This document shows positions 7,832 to 17,738 of a DNA stretch of 64,000 bases, piece by piece. Positions within the stretch are counted from its first letter, which is position 1. Every line of letters begins with the position of its first letter. The notes under the pieces are model-generated. The model did no database searches. It saw only the letters and a program-made list of their open reading frames with translations, and was not told where the DNA came from. The position numbers and the translations under genes are program-made. This stretch comes from JBBIGV01 sp037447335 (GTDB taxonomy: Bacteria; Bacteroidota; Ignavibacteria; Ignavibacteriales; Ignavibacteriaceae): positions 1 through 64,000 of the forward strand of contig JBBIGV010000005.1 of the NCBI GenBank assembly GCA_037447335.1, written 5' to 3'.

Positions 7832-10732
7832 TTATTTGCTGAGAATCATCTTCTTTGTAATGTTCACTGAACTGCCGTTTAAGCGGTAGAAATAAATTCC
7901 GCTGGCAAAGGATGAAGCATCAAACTTAACTGAGTGATAACCCGGTTCAAGTTCCCGGTCAATTAAAGTGCTTATTTCCTGACCAAGTATGTTAAATACC
8001 TTCAACGAGATATGCTCATGTTTAGGAACTGTAAACTGAATCGTGGTTGAAGGGTTGAATGGATTCGGATAATTCTGCATCAGTATGAACTCTGATGGTG
8101 TAACTGACGGTTGTTCAGTGCCGGTTGTTCCTGTCTGGAATGAAATATTTTTAACTTCGAGTGAAAACTCATTCATTTCGGGATTTTTGTTCTTTTCAAT
8201 AATAAAACCTATTGCACGAATTTTTTCTGCATCAAAAGGCGTTTGAGGTCCGAAGCGCTCGGTAAAATCGCTGAAGTTAATGCGATAATTCTGCACACTG
8301 CCGTTAAGTTCCAGCGAATAAGTATAGTAATTAAAGTTCTGAGTGTTTGTCATTTCAATAAACACATCAACCTTTCCGTATCCTTCGGCAGTAAAGCTTA
8401 AGGAGTTGAACTGGCTGAGATTATATGCAGTCCAGTTTGCTTTGAGTGATCTGATTATTGAAACCCAGTCATTCAAAGTACCGGAAGCATAAAATCCACC
8501 TGCAAGAATGTATGAGCCTTCAGGATAGTTTGAAGGATCCGGCTGCGGATAACCTGCAGTCTGGAATTCAGATACAGTGCTTGAAGGTCCTTCAATGAAG
8601 GTAAATGCTCCTCCGCTGACATAAACTTCATCCATAAAGCCTTGCTGCTGGTACATCTTTATTTCGGCATCAGAAATAATTCCAAATGGAATATTGACCT
8701 CAGTAATTCCAACATCTGCAAAAACAGAAGTGCTGGCAGAAAGTTTATCGCTACCCTGTGATACCCTGTAATCAAAATTAAATGAGAGCTGTTTCGGGAA
8801 TCCGGTGTTCACAATCGTCATATTTATTGTTCCATCGTGCCTGTATTCAGCATTCTTAATAAATATTACAGGCGGTATCTGGTTAACATTCATATAATGA
8901 ATCGGCAAGTGAGAATTAAGAAGTGCAATTGTTTCTTTTACAAGCTCAATAGTAGCTGCAACGGAACCTGACCAGATCTGGAAATTATAAACGTTCATTG
9001 TGCCGAAAGGCGCTGCATATTCCTGGTAAGCCCATTTGTTTTCAATATGAAATCCATTTGCTGTTTCATACGCACTAAAGGACACTGAGTAATCTGTGCT
9101 GTTGGTTTCCGGATTATGAAGTTTTGCCGAATAGAACAGATGCCCGTTGATGTTTATAAGTTCTATTGATTCAAGGTCTGAACCTGATAGCCTGTCGCAT
9201 ACAACCTTTGTGTGGTTGTAAATTTCCGGTGCAGGAGTAATGGTTGAAAAGATTGCCGCAACCCTTCTTTCGCCTGTGGATAATGCCAGGTTGTAATCAA
9301 CCGCATAACTTGCAATCGCATTTGAAATGCCAAGAATATCAAAAGGAGTTGTTTCAACCGGCAGAGAACCCATCGGGCCGGTTTCAGGAATAAATTGCTC
9401 AAGTTCAAAACTTACAAGTGAATTCCACTTATTATTGGAAACCAGTGGAGTAGTCATACCATATTGAATCTTAAGATGTCTCTTAAGAAGCAGTTCAGCC
9501 ATATCACCCCGCGATTCAATTCCACCTCCACCACCGCCGCTGCATGTATCGCCTATATTTATATCTGTATCGAATGAATAGTGATATTGTTCATTACCAT
9601 CTTTGCCTCTGATCCATGCAATATTTGTATATTCATTAAAAAATTCATTTACTGAAGCACTTACCTTTAACAATCCCTGCTGGGATGGTAAAAGATTATC
9701 AAGATAAAATACAACCACGCCGCTGCCGGGAATAATTTCACCGCAGCCCGGTGCACCCGAGCAAGATAAAAAGCTTGTGCCGTCCGGTAATGTGTCTATT
9801 ACAGTAACACCATAAAATGTTTCATCCGATGAATTACCGTACTTAATATCGTAGGTTACACTGCCACCAACGGGAGGCATAAAAATGCTGTAATCATCTT
9901 TAGTAATCCAGAGAACGGTTGAATATTGATCATACAGCCCGGCATCAATGCTTAAATCAGTCTGACCATCTGCAAGAGTAAAGCAAGCTGTTTTACCAGT
10001 CAGTGGGTCTGCATCTGAATCAAGCTCAGGATCATTGCCCTGATGCTGCGGACTGAACACATACGTTGTATAAATATTTCCGGTAACAAATTTCAGATAA
10101 TAGGTGCCCGGTATAAGATTGTCGAAATAATAATATCCGTTTTCATCTGTAAGCTTATAGTCAAGCCATACATCATTACAATTATAAAGATTGACAGTAA
10201 CCCACTGCAAACCCGGCTCGCCCGGATCTTGTATACCGTTCTGATTCATATCATTCCATACCCTGTCGCCAACTGAAGCAAAATTTGTAAAACTGTTATC
10301 ATAAGCTCCGGCATCAATTGACATAAGAGATTGATTAGCTGTTACTGTAAAACAATCTGTTTGGCCTGTAGCAGGATTTACATCGGAATCAATTTCGGGG
10401 TTATTGCCAACATTCTTTTCTGTATAGACATATTGAGGAAGGATATCGAGGACATCATATTTAAAATAATAACCGCCCGGCTGCACTAAGAATTCAAAAT
10501 ATCCCTGTTCATCTGTCAGCTTATAGTCGAGCCAGGTTCCATTGCAATCATAAAGGTTCACAGTTACGAAAGGTATACCCGGTTCACCCGGGTCCTGCAA
10601 ACCGTTTCGGTTCAAGTCATTCCAAACTCTGTCGCCGATTTTAGAATTTTGATTTTCGGGAGTTTGAGGGCAAATCGGCAGAGCAGTAAGTAAAAGAAAA
10701 AAAGCAATTAACTTTGTAGTCAATTTGTACAT
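7832..10732 (-). CDS. T9SS-exported surface protein with SdrD-type B repeats and a DUF11-like domain
   Basis: A large secreted protein, 966 aa from the start chosen here. A reading frame extends 11 codons upstream, but GGAG six bases before the ATG at 10732 and the signal peptide right after it favour this start. Two tandem SdrD/Cna-B-like domains of about 110 residues follow the signal peptide. Each begins GDRVWND(L/M)N and continues with NG(L/I)QDPGEPG. A DUF11-like domain with VTVIDTLPDGT follows, then a Gly run, then a long region without a clear family. The C-terminus is a T9SS type A sorting domain (NYPNPFNPSTTI to KKMILSK). The B repeats are typical of stalk modules in adhesins. The protein is probably cell-surface or extracellular. 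It may bind a surface or polymer, but no ligand is evident. Confidence 0.85.
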   Translation of the reverse strand: MYKLTTKLIAFFLLLTALPICPQTPENQNSKIGDRVWNDLNRNGLQDPGEPGIPFVTVNLYDCNGTWLDYKLTDEQGYFEFLVQPGGYYFKYDVLDILPQYVYTEKNVGNNPEIDSDVNPATGQTDCFTVTANQSLMSIDAGAYDNSFTNFASVGDRVWNDMNQNGIQDPGEPGLQWVTVNLYNCNDVWLDYKLTDENGYYYFDNLIPGTYYLKFVTGNIYTTYVFSPQHQGNDPELDSDADPLTGKTACFTLADGQTDLSIDAGLYDQYSTVLWITKDDYSIFMPPVGGSVTYDIKYGNSSDETFYGVTVIDTLPDGTSFLSCSGAPGCGEIIPGSGVVVFYLDNLLPSQQGLLKVSASVNEFFNEYTNIAWIRGKDGNEQYHYSFDTDINIGDTCSGGGGGGIESRGDMAELLLKRHLKIQYGMTTPLVSNNKWNSLVSFELEQFIPETGPMGSLPVETTPFDILGISNAIASYAVDYNLALSTGERRVAAIFSTITPAPEIYNHTKVVCDRLSGSDLESIELININGHLFYSAKLHNPETNSTDYSVSFSAYETANGFHIENKWAYQEYAAPFGTMNVYNFQIWSGSVAATIELVKETIALLNSHLPIHYMNVNQIPPVIFIKNAEYRHDGTINMTIVNTGFPKQLSFNFDYRVSQGSDKLSASTSVFADVGITEVNIPFGIISDAEIKMYQQQGFMDEVYVSGGAFTFIEGPSSTVSEFQTAGYPQPDPSNYPEGSYILAGGFYASGTLNDWVSIIRSLKANWTAYNLSQFNSLSFTAEGYGKVDVFIEMTNTQNFNYYTYSLELNGSVQNYRINFSDFTERFGPQTPFDAEKIRAIGFIIEKNKNPEMNEFSLEVKNISFQTGTTGTEQPSVTPSEFILMQNYPNPFNPSTTIQFTVPKHEHISLKVFNILGQEISTLIDRELEPGYHSVKFDASSFASGIYFYRLNGSSVNITKKMILSK

Positions 10733-10958
10733 ATGTATCTCCAATTTTTTACTGCTTTGAGCCAATTTATATGCCAGTTAAAAAGTTATGATTTGGTTAA
10801 ATAAGCTAACATTTCTGAAATTGAGGTGTGTGTAAGTGAGTTAATTTGAGACTTTAAAAGCGGAGATGCCCGAAATGATAAAATTATTACATTGATTGCT
10901 GACGGTTAAGTGTGGTGCTAAACCGCTTTAGTAAAGGCGGGTTGGACTTTAGCATTAG

Positions 10959-11076
10959 GAGGCTGACCAAAATGTAGCACAGATTACTAATCTGTGCTAC
11001 GATGAATTTGAATTTAATCTGAAATCAGACATATAAATTCAGAGTTGTTTGCAAAATTTACTTTTTGGACAGCCCC
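10959..11076. mobile_element. MITE-like element, copy 1 (degraded right end)
   Basis: An element of about 118 bp that is identical, apart from its right end, to a second copy at 49373-49492. The left end GAGGCTGACCAAAA is an inverted repeat of the right end, which has two mismatches here (TTTTGGACAGCCCC). Inside lies a perfect 12-bp hairpin (GTAGCACAGATT, loop ACT, complement). It has no coding capacity. It sits between two T9SS genes, just downstream of the 1088-aa gene's terminator. I could not identify clear target-site duplications. Confidence 0.75.
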
Positions 11077-11094
11077 AGAACCTGATGGATAGAT

Positions 11095-11125
11095 AAAAAA
11101 AGGCTGCCCTTTTAAGACAGCCTTT
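11095..11125 (-). terminator. Rho-independent terminator of the 1088-aa T9SS gene
   Basis: An 8-bp stem (AAAGGCTG with CAGCCTTT) with a short loop lies 27 bp past the stop codon of the minus-strand gene ending at 11152. On that strand it is followed by a run of seven T residues. This is a good intrinsic terminator. Confidence 0.8.
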
Positions 11126-11151
11126 CTGAATTCATCTAAAATAATTTTTTG

Positions 11152-14100
11152 TTATTTGAGAATCACAAGCTTCTTTGCTGAAGTAAAGTTACCTGCCTCA
11201 AGTCTGTATATATACACACCTGACGGCAGTTTAACGTTATGACTATTAGTACCATTCCATTCGATGGTGTAATATCCAGCCTCAGCCATTTCATTCACCA
11301 GTACAGCTACCTCTTCACCAAGAGTATTGAATACACTTAGTTTTACATTCCCGTTCAGCGGAATCGAGTACTTGATTGTGGTTGAAGGATTGAACGGGTT
11401 AGGATAATTCTGTTCAAGTGAATAGTTGATTGGTAAACCGACCTCAACTTCAATTATGTCCGAATAAGATATTGTTCCGTCAAAGTCAATCTGCTTCAAA
11501 CGATAGAAATAACTTCCATACTGGAGTTCTTTATCAAGATAAGAGTATTCTGTCATTTCGGTTGAAGTGCCTTTACCCTGAACGAAACCGATCTGAATGA
11601 AGGATTCATCACCCAACCGGCGTTCGATTGCGAAACCACTGTTATTCAGTTCTGAAGCGGTGGTCCATCTTAACAAAACATCATTTCCGTTAACAGAGGC
11701 ATTGAATAAGCTTAATTCTACAGGAATAACATCTGTGCCGCCGGAGAATGCTATAACTCTGCCATCCCTGCTTCCTGCTGCGAACTCATTACTGTAGTTC
11801 TGATCAACATCACCAATCATTACAATATGTTCAGCAGCAGTAGAATTACCTCCACTTCCGAAAGCAAAGGTAAACATTGCTGTACCGAACCTTGAATCAA
11901 AGACGTGAATAAGATTATTCAACGATGCGGTGCCAACTTCAGGTAATGTGTTTGCATTCATATCGCCAAGAATACCAATTCCGAGTATGTTGCCGCCTGT
12001 ATTCTGCTGCCAAACAATATTACCGTTTGAGCCTTCAAGAACATAAACGTTCGGATTGATACCGCTTACAAGAATGTTCGGGAGTCCTGAGTTATTTATA
12101 TCGGGGATAATCCTGAGGTCCTCAATAAAAACACTTCCAATTTGCCGTGCCCATAATTGAATTCCGGCATCACCGGTAAGTGCATAAACCCATCCACTGG
12201 TAGTTCCAACGATCAGATCAGAGCCTGAACCGCCGCCAATATCAGGAATTTCTCTCACAGTCCACGGCGTACCTGTTGTTGGGAATGACCATGCAATATT
12301 ACCGAATCTGTCAAATCCGATAACCTCATTTACAGAACCGACTCTTGAACCAACAGCTCCGCCAAAATCGGTTGCAGCAACCATATATTTCAGTTTTTGC
12401 TGTGCAGCCTGATTGATTGTCCAGATTACGTTTCCTGTAGCACCATTGAGAAGAATTACAGAAAACCTTCCCTGACCGGTACTTTCATTACCGCTTGCAG
12501 AAACAAGCACATCTGGTATACCGTCATTATTCCAGTCGCGTGAAACATCAACACCCATAATATCGCCGTTGTTGTAGTTGATGGAATCGCCATGCTCCCA
12601 GATTTTTTCACCAGTAAGTCCGTTAATAGCATAAACGAACTCATTACCTCCTGCCGTTCCGATGACAACATCCTGTACACCGTCGCCGTTAAGGTCTTCA
12701 TTTATCTGCAAACATTGAACCCATTCAACAGCGCCTGCATTTATGTTGCTGCCATAAGAAGAGAATTTCCAGAGAATATCACCTGAGCCGGAACTGTTGC
12801 CGTTAAAGGCAATAGTCCAGTAATTTTGCGAGCAAACGATGAGGTCTTCAATATTATCACCCGTAATATCTTCTATCATACGCATGGCTCTTACTGTGTA
12901 ATTCTGGAAACTGGTTACCGGGTTCGGCGGTATTTGACCCTGCCAGACTATATTGCCAAGTGCAGGATCAAATGTTACCGAGTTTGCTGAAACAGGAATA
13001 CGATGAACAGCTTGACGCATTATGTTTGAAGCATTTGAATAAACTACAATAGTATCAGTGTATTGACCGGTTGCGGGCGGATAGAACCAAATTCTGAATG
13101 AAGACTTCTGCACCGAATCAATCACAACCGGAAAACTAACCTTCTCAAAATAAAATTCCGGATTGCTTATTGTGATTGAATCAACTGTTAAAATGTATGA
13201 ACCGAGATTGGAGATTGTAACTTCAATATAAGAAGTGGATAGCACTCTTTTATTTCCAAAGTTGACCACCGAAGGGCTAAAAGAAATATATGGGTCAGTG
13301 TAAATACCCGAACCGGTTACAGTTGTTTTCCCATACAGTGAAGTCGGATCATTATTGTAAAAGAGAATAGAATCGCTATAAGTTACGTTTGCAGCAGGTG
13401 TAAACGTTACGGGTATGCTTTTCATTTCGCCAGGGACAATAGTCAGCGGGAAAGTTTCAAGTAAAGTAAAAGCCGGATTACTGATAAATGTTGAATCAAT
13501 AACCAGATTAGCTGTACCGTAATTCTGGATGTAAATAGCGGAGCTTCTTGTAGAATCAATCTGAACATTGCCAAAATTAATTGAAGTTGTAAGCAGATTC
13601 ATACCAGGGGTTCCGGTTCCGGAAAGATCGTACTTAAATAACTGCCTTCCGGAAGTAGCGCCGACAGGCTCAGCCAGAAGCCAAAAATATGAACCATCCC
13701 ATGCAAGCCCGCGTGGGTTTTGCCTAACACCAGGCTGTTCGGGGAGCTGGAATGAAAACAAAGTATCTTTTGTATTCAGATCGAATGCAAAAATTCTTTC
13801 AATTCCTTCAAAGCCATCATTAACAAAGAATAATGTATCACCTTTAACAGTAATACCCTGTGGCTGTCGTGGCGGTTGTGACGGATGGAGCCATGTTATC
13901 TGAATCGTATCAACGATGGTTTTTGTTGTAGTATTGATTTTATAGAGAGCAACGTTTGCATTCGGGAAGTATATTGACACCCACAGCCCGGTGCCATCCC
14001 ATGCAGCACCGCCCATATACCAGTTGCCGCCGAAAAGAGTATTTGTAAGAATTGAATCGGACACAATTCCATTCATATCGAATTTATAAAGATCAGTTCT

Positions 14101-14418
14101 GGCTGTTTTTCTTTCTACATACCAGAAATGATTACCATCCCAGCCTAAACCCTGCGAGTATCTGATAGCCGGATAATTAATGGAAGCATTAACAGTATCT
14201 ACAACCTGACCCTGATCATTAACAGCATATAGTTTTCCATTAGCAACACCGGCAGTGCTGGAGCCTGAAGAAATCCAATATTTACCATCGGCAAAAACCA
14301 ATCCGTATGCCTGGTTCCAGTATGTGCCTGATGGCAAAGCAACCGTTTGTACAAGCGTTTGTGGGAAAAGCTGAATAGAAAAGAAAATCAAAAAAATTAA
14401 GAACCACTTTTTCATCAC
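11152..14418 (-). CDS. T9SS-exported beta-propeller protein with ASH/choice-of-anchor-D-like repeats
   Basis: A 1088-aa secreted protein with a signal peptide over about residues 1-20. Residues of roughly 20-265 form repeats with WDG and ...YKF(D)..., resembling a beta-propeller. Residues of about 275-490 hold two or three Ig-like units with FGNVQIDS/FGNKRVLST, typical of choice-of-anchor-D or ASH modules. Residues of about 500-880 contain FG-GAP/PQQ-type repeats with D-x-N-x-D-G motifs (EDLNGDGVQDVVIG, RDWNNDGIPDVLVS) that probably bind Ca2+. The C-terminus is a T9SS type A sorting domain (NYPNPFNPSTTI to AKKLVILK). It is likely exported and anchored at or released from the surface. Its substrate is unknown. 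The upstream region 14419-14650 shows no other feature. Confidence 0.85.
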   Translation of the reverse strand: MMKKWFLIFLIFFSIQLFPQTLVQTVALPSGTYWNQAYGLVFADGKYWISSGSSTAGVANGKLYAVNDQGQVVDTVNASINYPAIRYSQGLGWDGNHFWYVERKTARTDLYKFDMNGIVSDSILTNTLFGGNWYMGGAAWDGTGLWVSIYFPNANVALYKINTTTKTIVDTIQITWLHPSQPPRQPQGITVKGDTLFFVNDGFEGIERIFAFDLNTKDTLFSFQLPEQPGVRQNPRGLAWDGSYFWLLAEPVGATSGRQLFKYDLSGTGTPGMNLLTTSINFGNVQIDSTRSSAIYIQNYGTANLVIDSTFISNPAFTLLETFPLTIVPGEMKSIPVTFTPAANVTYSDSILFYNNDPTSLYGKTTVTGSGIYTDPYISFSPSVVNFGNKRVLSTSYIEVTISNLGSYILTVDSITISNPEFYFEKVSFPVVIDSVQKSSFRIWFYPPATGQYTDTIVVYSNASNIMRQAVHRIPVSANSVTFDPALGNIVWQGQIPPNPVTSFQNYTVRAMRMIEDITGDNIEDLIVCSQNYWTIAFNGNSSGSGDILWKFSSYGSNINAGAVEWVQCLQINEDLNGDGVQDVVIGTAGGNEFVYAINGLTGEKIWEHGDSINYNNGDIMGVDVSRDWNNDGIPDVLVSASGNESTGQGRFSVILLNGATGNVIWTINQAAQQKLKYMVAATDFGGAVGSRVGSVNEVIGFDRFGNIAWSFPTTGTPWTVREIPDIGGGSGSDLIVGTTSGWVYALTGDAGIQLWARQIGSVFIEDLRIIPDINNSGLPNILVSGINPNVYVLEGSNGNIVWQQNTGGNILGIGILGDMNANTLPEVGTASLNNLIHVFDSRFGTAMFTFAFGSGGNSTAAEHIVMIGDVDQNYSNEFAAGSRDGRVIAFSGGTDVIPVELSLFNASVNGNDVLLRWTTASELNNSGFAIERRLGDESFIQIGFVQGKGTSTEMTEYSYLDKELQYGSYFYRLKQIDFDGTISYSDIIEVEVGLPINYSLEQNYPNPFNPSTTIKYSIPLNGNVKLSVFNTLGEEVAVLVNEMAEAGYYTIEWNGTNSHNVKLPSGVYIYRLEAGNFTSAKKLVILK

Positions 14419-14650
14419 GTACCTCTTTTGTTTATAGATTATAGTTAACCCACTTGCCCTACCACTTGGTATTTAATAATTTAAATTACTACTAACTTTA
14501 TAAATAATTCAATGTTAATCGTGTAAAAAGATTTAAAAACATGTATAACTGGCTGAAAAGCTATACGAAAATATTAGAATCAGAAAAGTCTGATTTAAGT
14601 GAAATTGACTCTCTCGGGGATAATAATCGAAAACCCGATAAAAGTTCAGT

Positions 14651-15058
14651 TTAGCTGCGCGGATTTTCTTCCCTCCATTTTTTTATATACCCTGCAATTT
14701 CTGTTGTTGCAGCACCAGGCGTAAAAATCTCACCTATACCCATTGTCTTTAATTGTTGAATATCTTCATCAGGAATGATCCCTCCACCCGTCAGGAGAAC
14801 ATCATTTAATCCTTTTTCATCCATTAGTTTTTTTATTCTCGGAAAGATAGTCATATGAGCACCTGAAAGAATGCTGATGCCAATAACATCAACATCTTCC
14901 TGGATTGCAGCTTCAACAATCATTTCAGGAGTTTGTCTAAGCCCGGTATAAATAACTTCCATACCGGCGTCACGCAAAGCAGCAGCTATTACTTTTGCCC
15001 CCCTGTCGTGTCCGTCAAGACCTGCTTTAGCCACCAGAACTCTGATTTTTTTATCCAT
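14651..15058 (-). CDS. Cobalamin-binding domain protein (methylmalonyl-CoA mutase C-terminal type)
   Basis: A 135-aa protein made of a single B12-binding domain. The DxHxxG motif that ligates cobalt is D15, H17 and G20 in LDGHDRG. The later segments SILSGAH and TGGGIIPDED are conserved in the methylmalonyl-CoA mutase family. In two-part mutases this small subunit pairs with a large catalytic subunit to interconvert methylmalonyl-CoA and succinyl-CoA. No large subunit lies in this window, so the partner must be elsewhere. Confidence 0.9.
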   Translation of the reverse strand: MDKKIRVLVAKAGLDGHDRGAKVIAAALRDAGMEVIYTGLRQTPEMIVEAAIQEDVDVIGISILSGAHMTIFPRIKKLMDEKGLNDVLLTGGGIIPDEDIQQLKTMGIGEIFTPGAATTEIAGYIKKWREENPRS

Positions 15059-15583
15059 TTTATTACCTGATTAAGTTTCCTGAAATCTGCCGCTTGAGGA
15101 ATACGGATCAACAGCGACATCATAAAAATTCCACTTCAAAATTAGTGTTATTATTTGTCTTTGGCAAAGAAAATTGACCAAAGAGAAAGCCAGAGCATAC
15201 AAAGCATCTAAGTTGAACGCCTATTCCGAAAAAGGAGTACAGCTCATTAGGTTTCGGTTATTTTTCACAGTCGCTATGCCCTTAGGTGTCTAGAGAGTTA
15301 AATCACCCTACATCTGCAAGAATTTTGTTCCCTCACAATAAAAGTTACTGCATTGTATTAAGTAAAAAAAGTTCTTGCGAATTTCACCTTCTTTTTTTTA
15401 AGTTTCGCTGCGATTTAATTCTGCGGTAATAAAGAATTATTTTTGAATTAAAATGCACAGGGCACATAGCTGCAGCTAATTGATTTAACCTGATTCATAT
15501 TTAAATAAGTTTCCAGTACATCTTCACATTTAAATCTGTTCTAATAAATAACTAATTCCATCACATTATTTACGGAGGTTCGT
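15059..15583. other. Intergenic region with no recognised feature
   Basis: A stretch of 525 bp between a minus-strand and a plus-strand gene. I see no open frame of convincing composition, no tRNA, and no strong hairpin. The only element I assign is the ribosome binding site GGAGG at its right end, before the ATG at 15584. Confidence 0.5.
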
Positions 15584-16051
15584 ATGAGTACTCTGCGAAT
15601 GATCGTGCTTTGTCTGATCTCTGCTGCATTCGCTCTCTCTTCCTGCGGCACAGATACAAATGTTGATGAGATCAAGCAAATAATTCACGATGCAAATGCC
15701 CGGCAAATTGAAGGTTTTAAAACCAAAGATGTCGAGGCAATGATAGTTAATTATGCACCCGATGCAGTAATCCTGCCCCCAAATTCCCCTATGATTGAAG
15801 GAAGGGCTGCTATAGGGGAATTTTTCCGGGGAATGTTAACGCTAATGGGAGACGACATGTCATTTTCAACAACCAGATTTGATGCCAGCGGTGATCTCGC
15901 TTATGAATTTGGTACTTATGAAGGTTCTTTCGGAGGCGTGCCGGATAAAGGTAAGTATGTTGCAGTCTGGAAAAAGCAACCCGACGGGAATTGGATGATT
16001 GCAGCGGATATTTTCAATACAGATATTCCCTTACCCGAACATACCGAATAG
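15584..16051 (+). CDS. SnoaL/DUF4440-like lipoprotein
   Basis: A 155-aa protein with a lipoprotein signal (FALSSCGTD; Cys at about residue 21). The mature part begins with a helix like IHDANARQIEGFKTKDVEAMI, followed by YAPDAVILPPNSPMIEGRAAI, which is typical of NTF2-like SnoaL/DUF4440 domains. Such domains form a cone-shaped fold that binds small ligands, and many have no known reaction. A good ribosome binding site (GGAGG) precedes the ATG. A hairpin at 16089 may end the transcript. Confidence 0.78.
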   Translation: MSTLRMIVLCLISAAFALSSCGTDTNVDEIKQIIHDANARQIEGFKTKDVEAMIVNYAPDAVILPPNSPMIEGRAAIGEFFRGMLTLMGDDMSFSTTRFDASGDLAYEFGTYEGSFGGVPDKGKYVAVWKKQPDGNWMIAADIFNTDIPLPEHTE

Positions 16052-16088
16052 CTTAGGCAGTATTTCATAACAGTAGTTTATTATTCTG

Positions 16089-16133
16089 CGGGACATGCTT
16101 TGCACATTTATTTAAAACCAAATGCATGTCCCG
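16089..16133 (+). terminator. Probable terminator hairpin
   Basis: A perfect 10-bp stem (CGGGACATGC with GCATGTCCCG) with a 25-nt loop lies 38 bp past the stop codon of the DUF4440-like gene. It is followed by ATTTATT, a moderate T-rich tail. The long loop makes it less certain than a classic terminator. Confidence 0.5.
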
Positions 16134-16286
16134 ATTTATTCATTATTAGTAAATGAAAACATGTCAAACTGAACTTATTTAGTCTTTATTATTGTAATAA
16201 CAACAGGATATGAAATTTATAATTATAAACTTTTTTGAAGTAATGGTTTTATAAAATAATATTTTCATAAACTAAAAAGGAAAACT

Positions 16287-16742
16287 ATGTCATCAAAAGT
16301 ACAATCTCCGGAACAGTACATAGAACAGTTGCCGGAAGACAGGAAGCAGGCAATAAATAAACTGCGTAAAGCAATTCTTAAAAATCTGCCAAAGGGATTT
16401 TCCGAAGAAATGAATTATGGTATGATAGGGTATGTTGTCCCGCACTCAATTTATCCAAACGGGTATCACTGCGATCCGAAACAACCACTCCCCTTTATGA
16501 ATATTGCTAATCAAAAAAATTTTATTGCAGTCTATCATATGGGCGTTTACGCTGATAAAAAACTATACGACTGGTTTACAAGGGAATATCCGAAACATTC
16601 AAAAACCAAGCTGGATATGGGTAAGAGCTGCATCCGTTTTAAGAAACCAGATCAGATTCCATTTGAATTAATTGGAGAGCTTGCGGGTAAAATGACTCCT
16701 AAGGATTGGATAAAAATTTATGAGCAAAATCTAAAAAGATAA
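16287..16742 (+). CDS. DUF1801 domain protein
   Basis: A 151-aa cytosolic protein. The N-terminal segment SPEQYIEQLPEDRKQAINKL, the central EEMNYGMIGYVVP and the later YHMGVYADKKL pattern fit the DUF1801 (YdhG/YdeI-like) fold, which resembles the frataxin/iron-chaperone-like YdhG group. The function is not established. An AAAGGA ribosome binding site precedes the ATG. It is convergent with the desulfhydrase-like gene, 42 bp apart. Confidence 0.8.
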   Translation: MSSKVQSPEQYIEQLPEDRKQAINKLRKAILKNLPKGFSEEMNYGMIGYVVPHSIYPNGYHCDPKQPLPFMNIANQKNFIAVYHMGVYADKKLYDWFTREYPKHSKTKLDMGKSCIRFKKPDQIPFELIGELAGKMTPKDWIKIYEQNLKR

Positions 16743-16784
16743 AAATCGGAAACGAAGAAGCTTTGAATCGCCTCAGCTTTATTA

Positions 16785-17738
16785 TCAGACCGATAAGTAT
16801 TTATCTTTTTTATTGAATACTCCGAATAATCCGCCGGTGTGAATGAACAGCACCTGTCTGCCTTTGCCTTTAAAGAGAAAATTTTCACAATAAGCATAAA
16901 ATGCTTTGCCGGTATAGGCCGGGTCAAGTATTATTCCTGTTGACTGCGCAAAATCTTTTATAAGTTTCAGCTTATCAGAAGATATATTCTTATATCCTTC
17001 TTTCGAATAACCATCAAGAATAACCAGGTTATCATAATTTATTTTGCACTTAAACTTGTGCTCGAGTATACAACCCTTTGCGAGATGAAAGATCTTCTTC
17101 CTAAGTACTTTGGGATCATATAAAACATTTACAGCATAGATTTTCAGATTAAATTTTAACAAAGCAGCCCCAACTAACAGACCGGCAGCAGTACCGCCGG
17201 TGCCTGAAGCAGCAAGAATTCCTTTGAGCTTTTTGATTTCGATTTGTTTGCTCAATTCGGAGATAAAATCGGAATAGCCTAGCACTCCATTAGTAGTTGA
17301 ACCACCTTCAGGGATTACGTAAACGTTTCTGCCTTTTTTATTTTCTTTTAATTTTTCTTCGAACATTATGTCGTTAACACGTTTGTACTCTCTGAGATTT
17401 AAATAGCGTATATCGGCTCCGATAAATTTATCAAAGAACAGATTGCCTTCAGCTTTTTCAGATTCTTTGCCCCACAGAAACAGCTTCGATTTAAGACCGG
17501 CTCTGGCAGCAGCAATTGCAGTTGCTCTGCAATGGTTAGACTGAATCCCGCCGCAGGTAAAAACGTGTTCAGCTTTTTCTTTTTTTGCCTGTGCGAGCAG
17601 GTATTCAAGTTTACGAACTTTATTGCCTGACAATTCCAATCCGGTCATATCATCTCTTTTAATAAGAAATGATCTTTTGTTAAAGTTGACAGCTTCAACC
17701 GGAGTGGGAGTAAATGCTAATTTTAATTTTTTCATCAT
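16785..17738 (-). CDS. PLP-dependent D-cysteine desulfhydrase / ACC deaminase family enzyme
   Basis: A 317-aa fold-type II pyridoxal-phosphate enzyme. The PLP lysine is probably K40 in SGNKVRKLEY. The CGGIQSNHCRATA motif near residue 63 and the Gly-rich phosphate loop ASGTGGTAAG near residue 187 are intact. Family members convert D-cysteine to pyruvate, H2S and ammonia or deaminate 1-aminocyclopropane-1-carboxylate. The sequence alone does not separate these, but D-cysteine desulfhydrase is the commoner activity. The start overlaps the end of kdsB by 4 bp, which suggests translational coupling. Confidence 0.85.
   Translation of the reverse strand: MMKKLKLAFTPTPVEAVNFNKRSFLIKRDDMTGLELSGNKVRKLEYLLAQAKKEKAEHVFTCGGIQSNHCRATAIAAARAGLKSKLFLWGKESEKAEGNLFFDKFIGADIRYLNLREYKRVNDIMFEEKLKENKKGRNVYVIPEGGSTTNGVLGYSDFISELSKQIEIKKLKGILAASGTGGTAAGLLVGAALLKFNLKIYAVNVLYDPKVLRKKIFHLAKGCILEHKFKCKINYDNLVILDGYSKEGYKNISSDKLKLIKDFAQSTGIILDPAYTGKAFYAYCENFLFKGKGRQVLFIHTGGLFGVFNKKDKYLSV

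Noticed and set aside
10733..10765. Upstream ATG of the SdrD-like gene
   Set aside because: The ATG at 10732 has a better ribosome binding site and begins the signal peptide directly.
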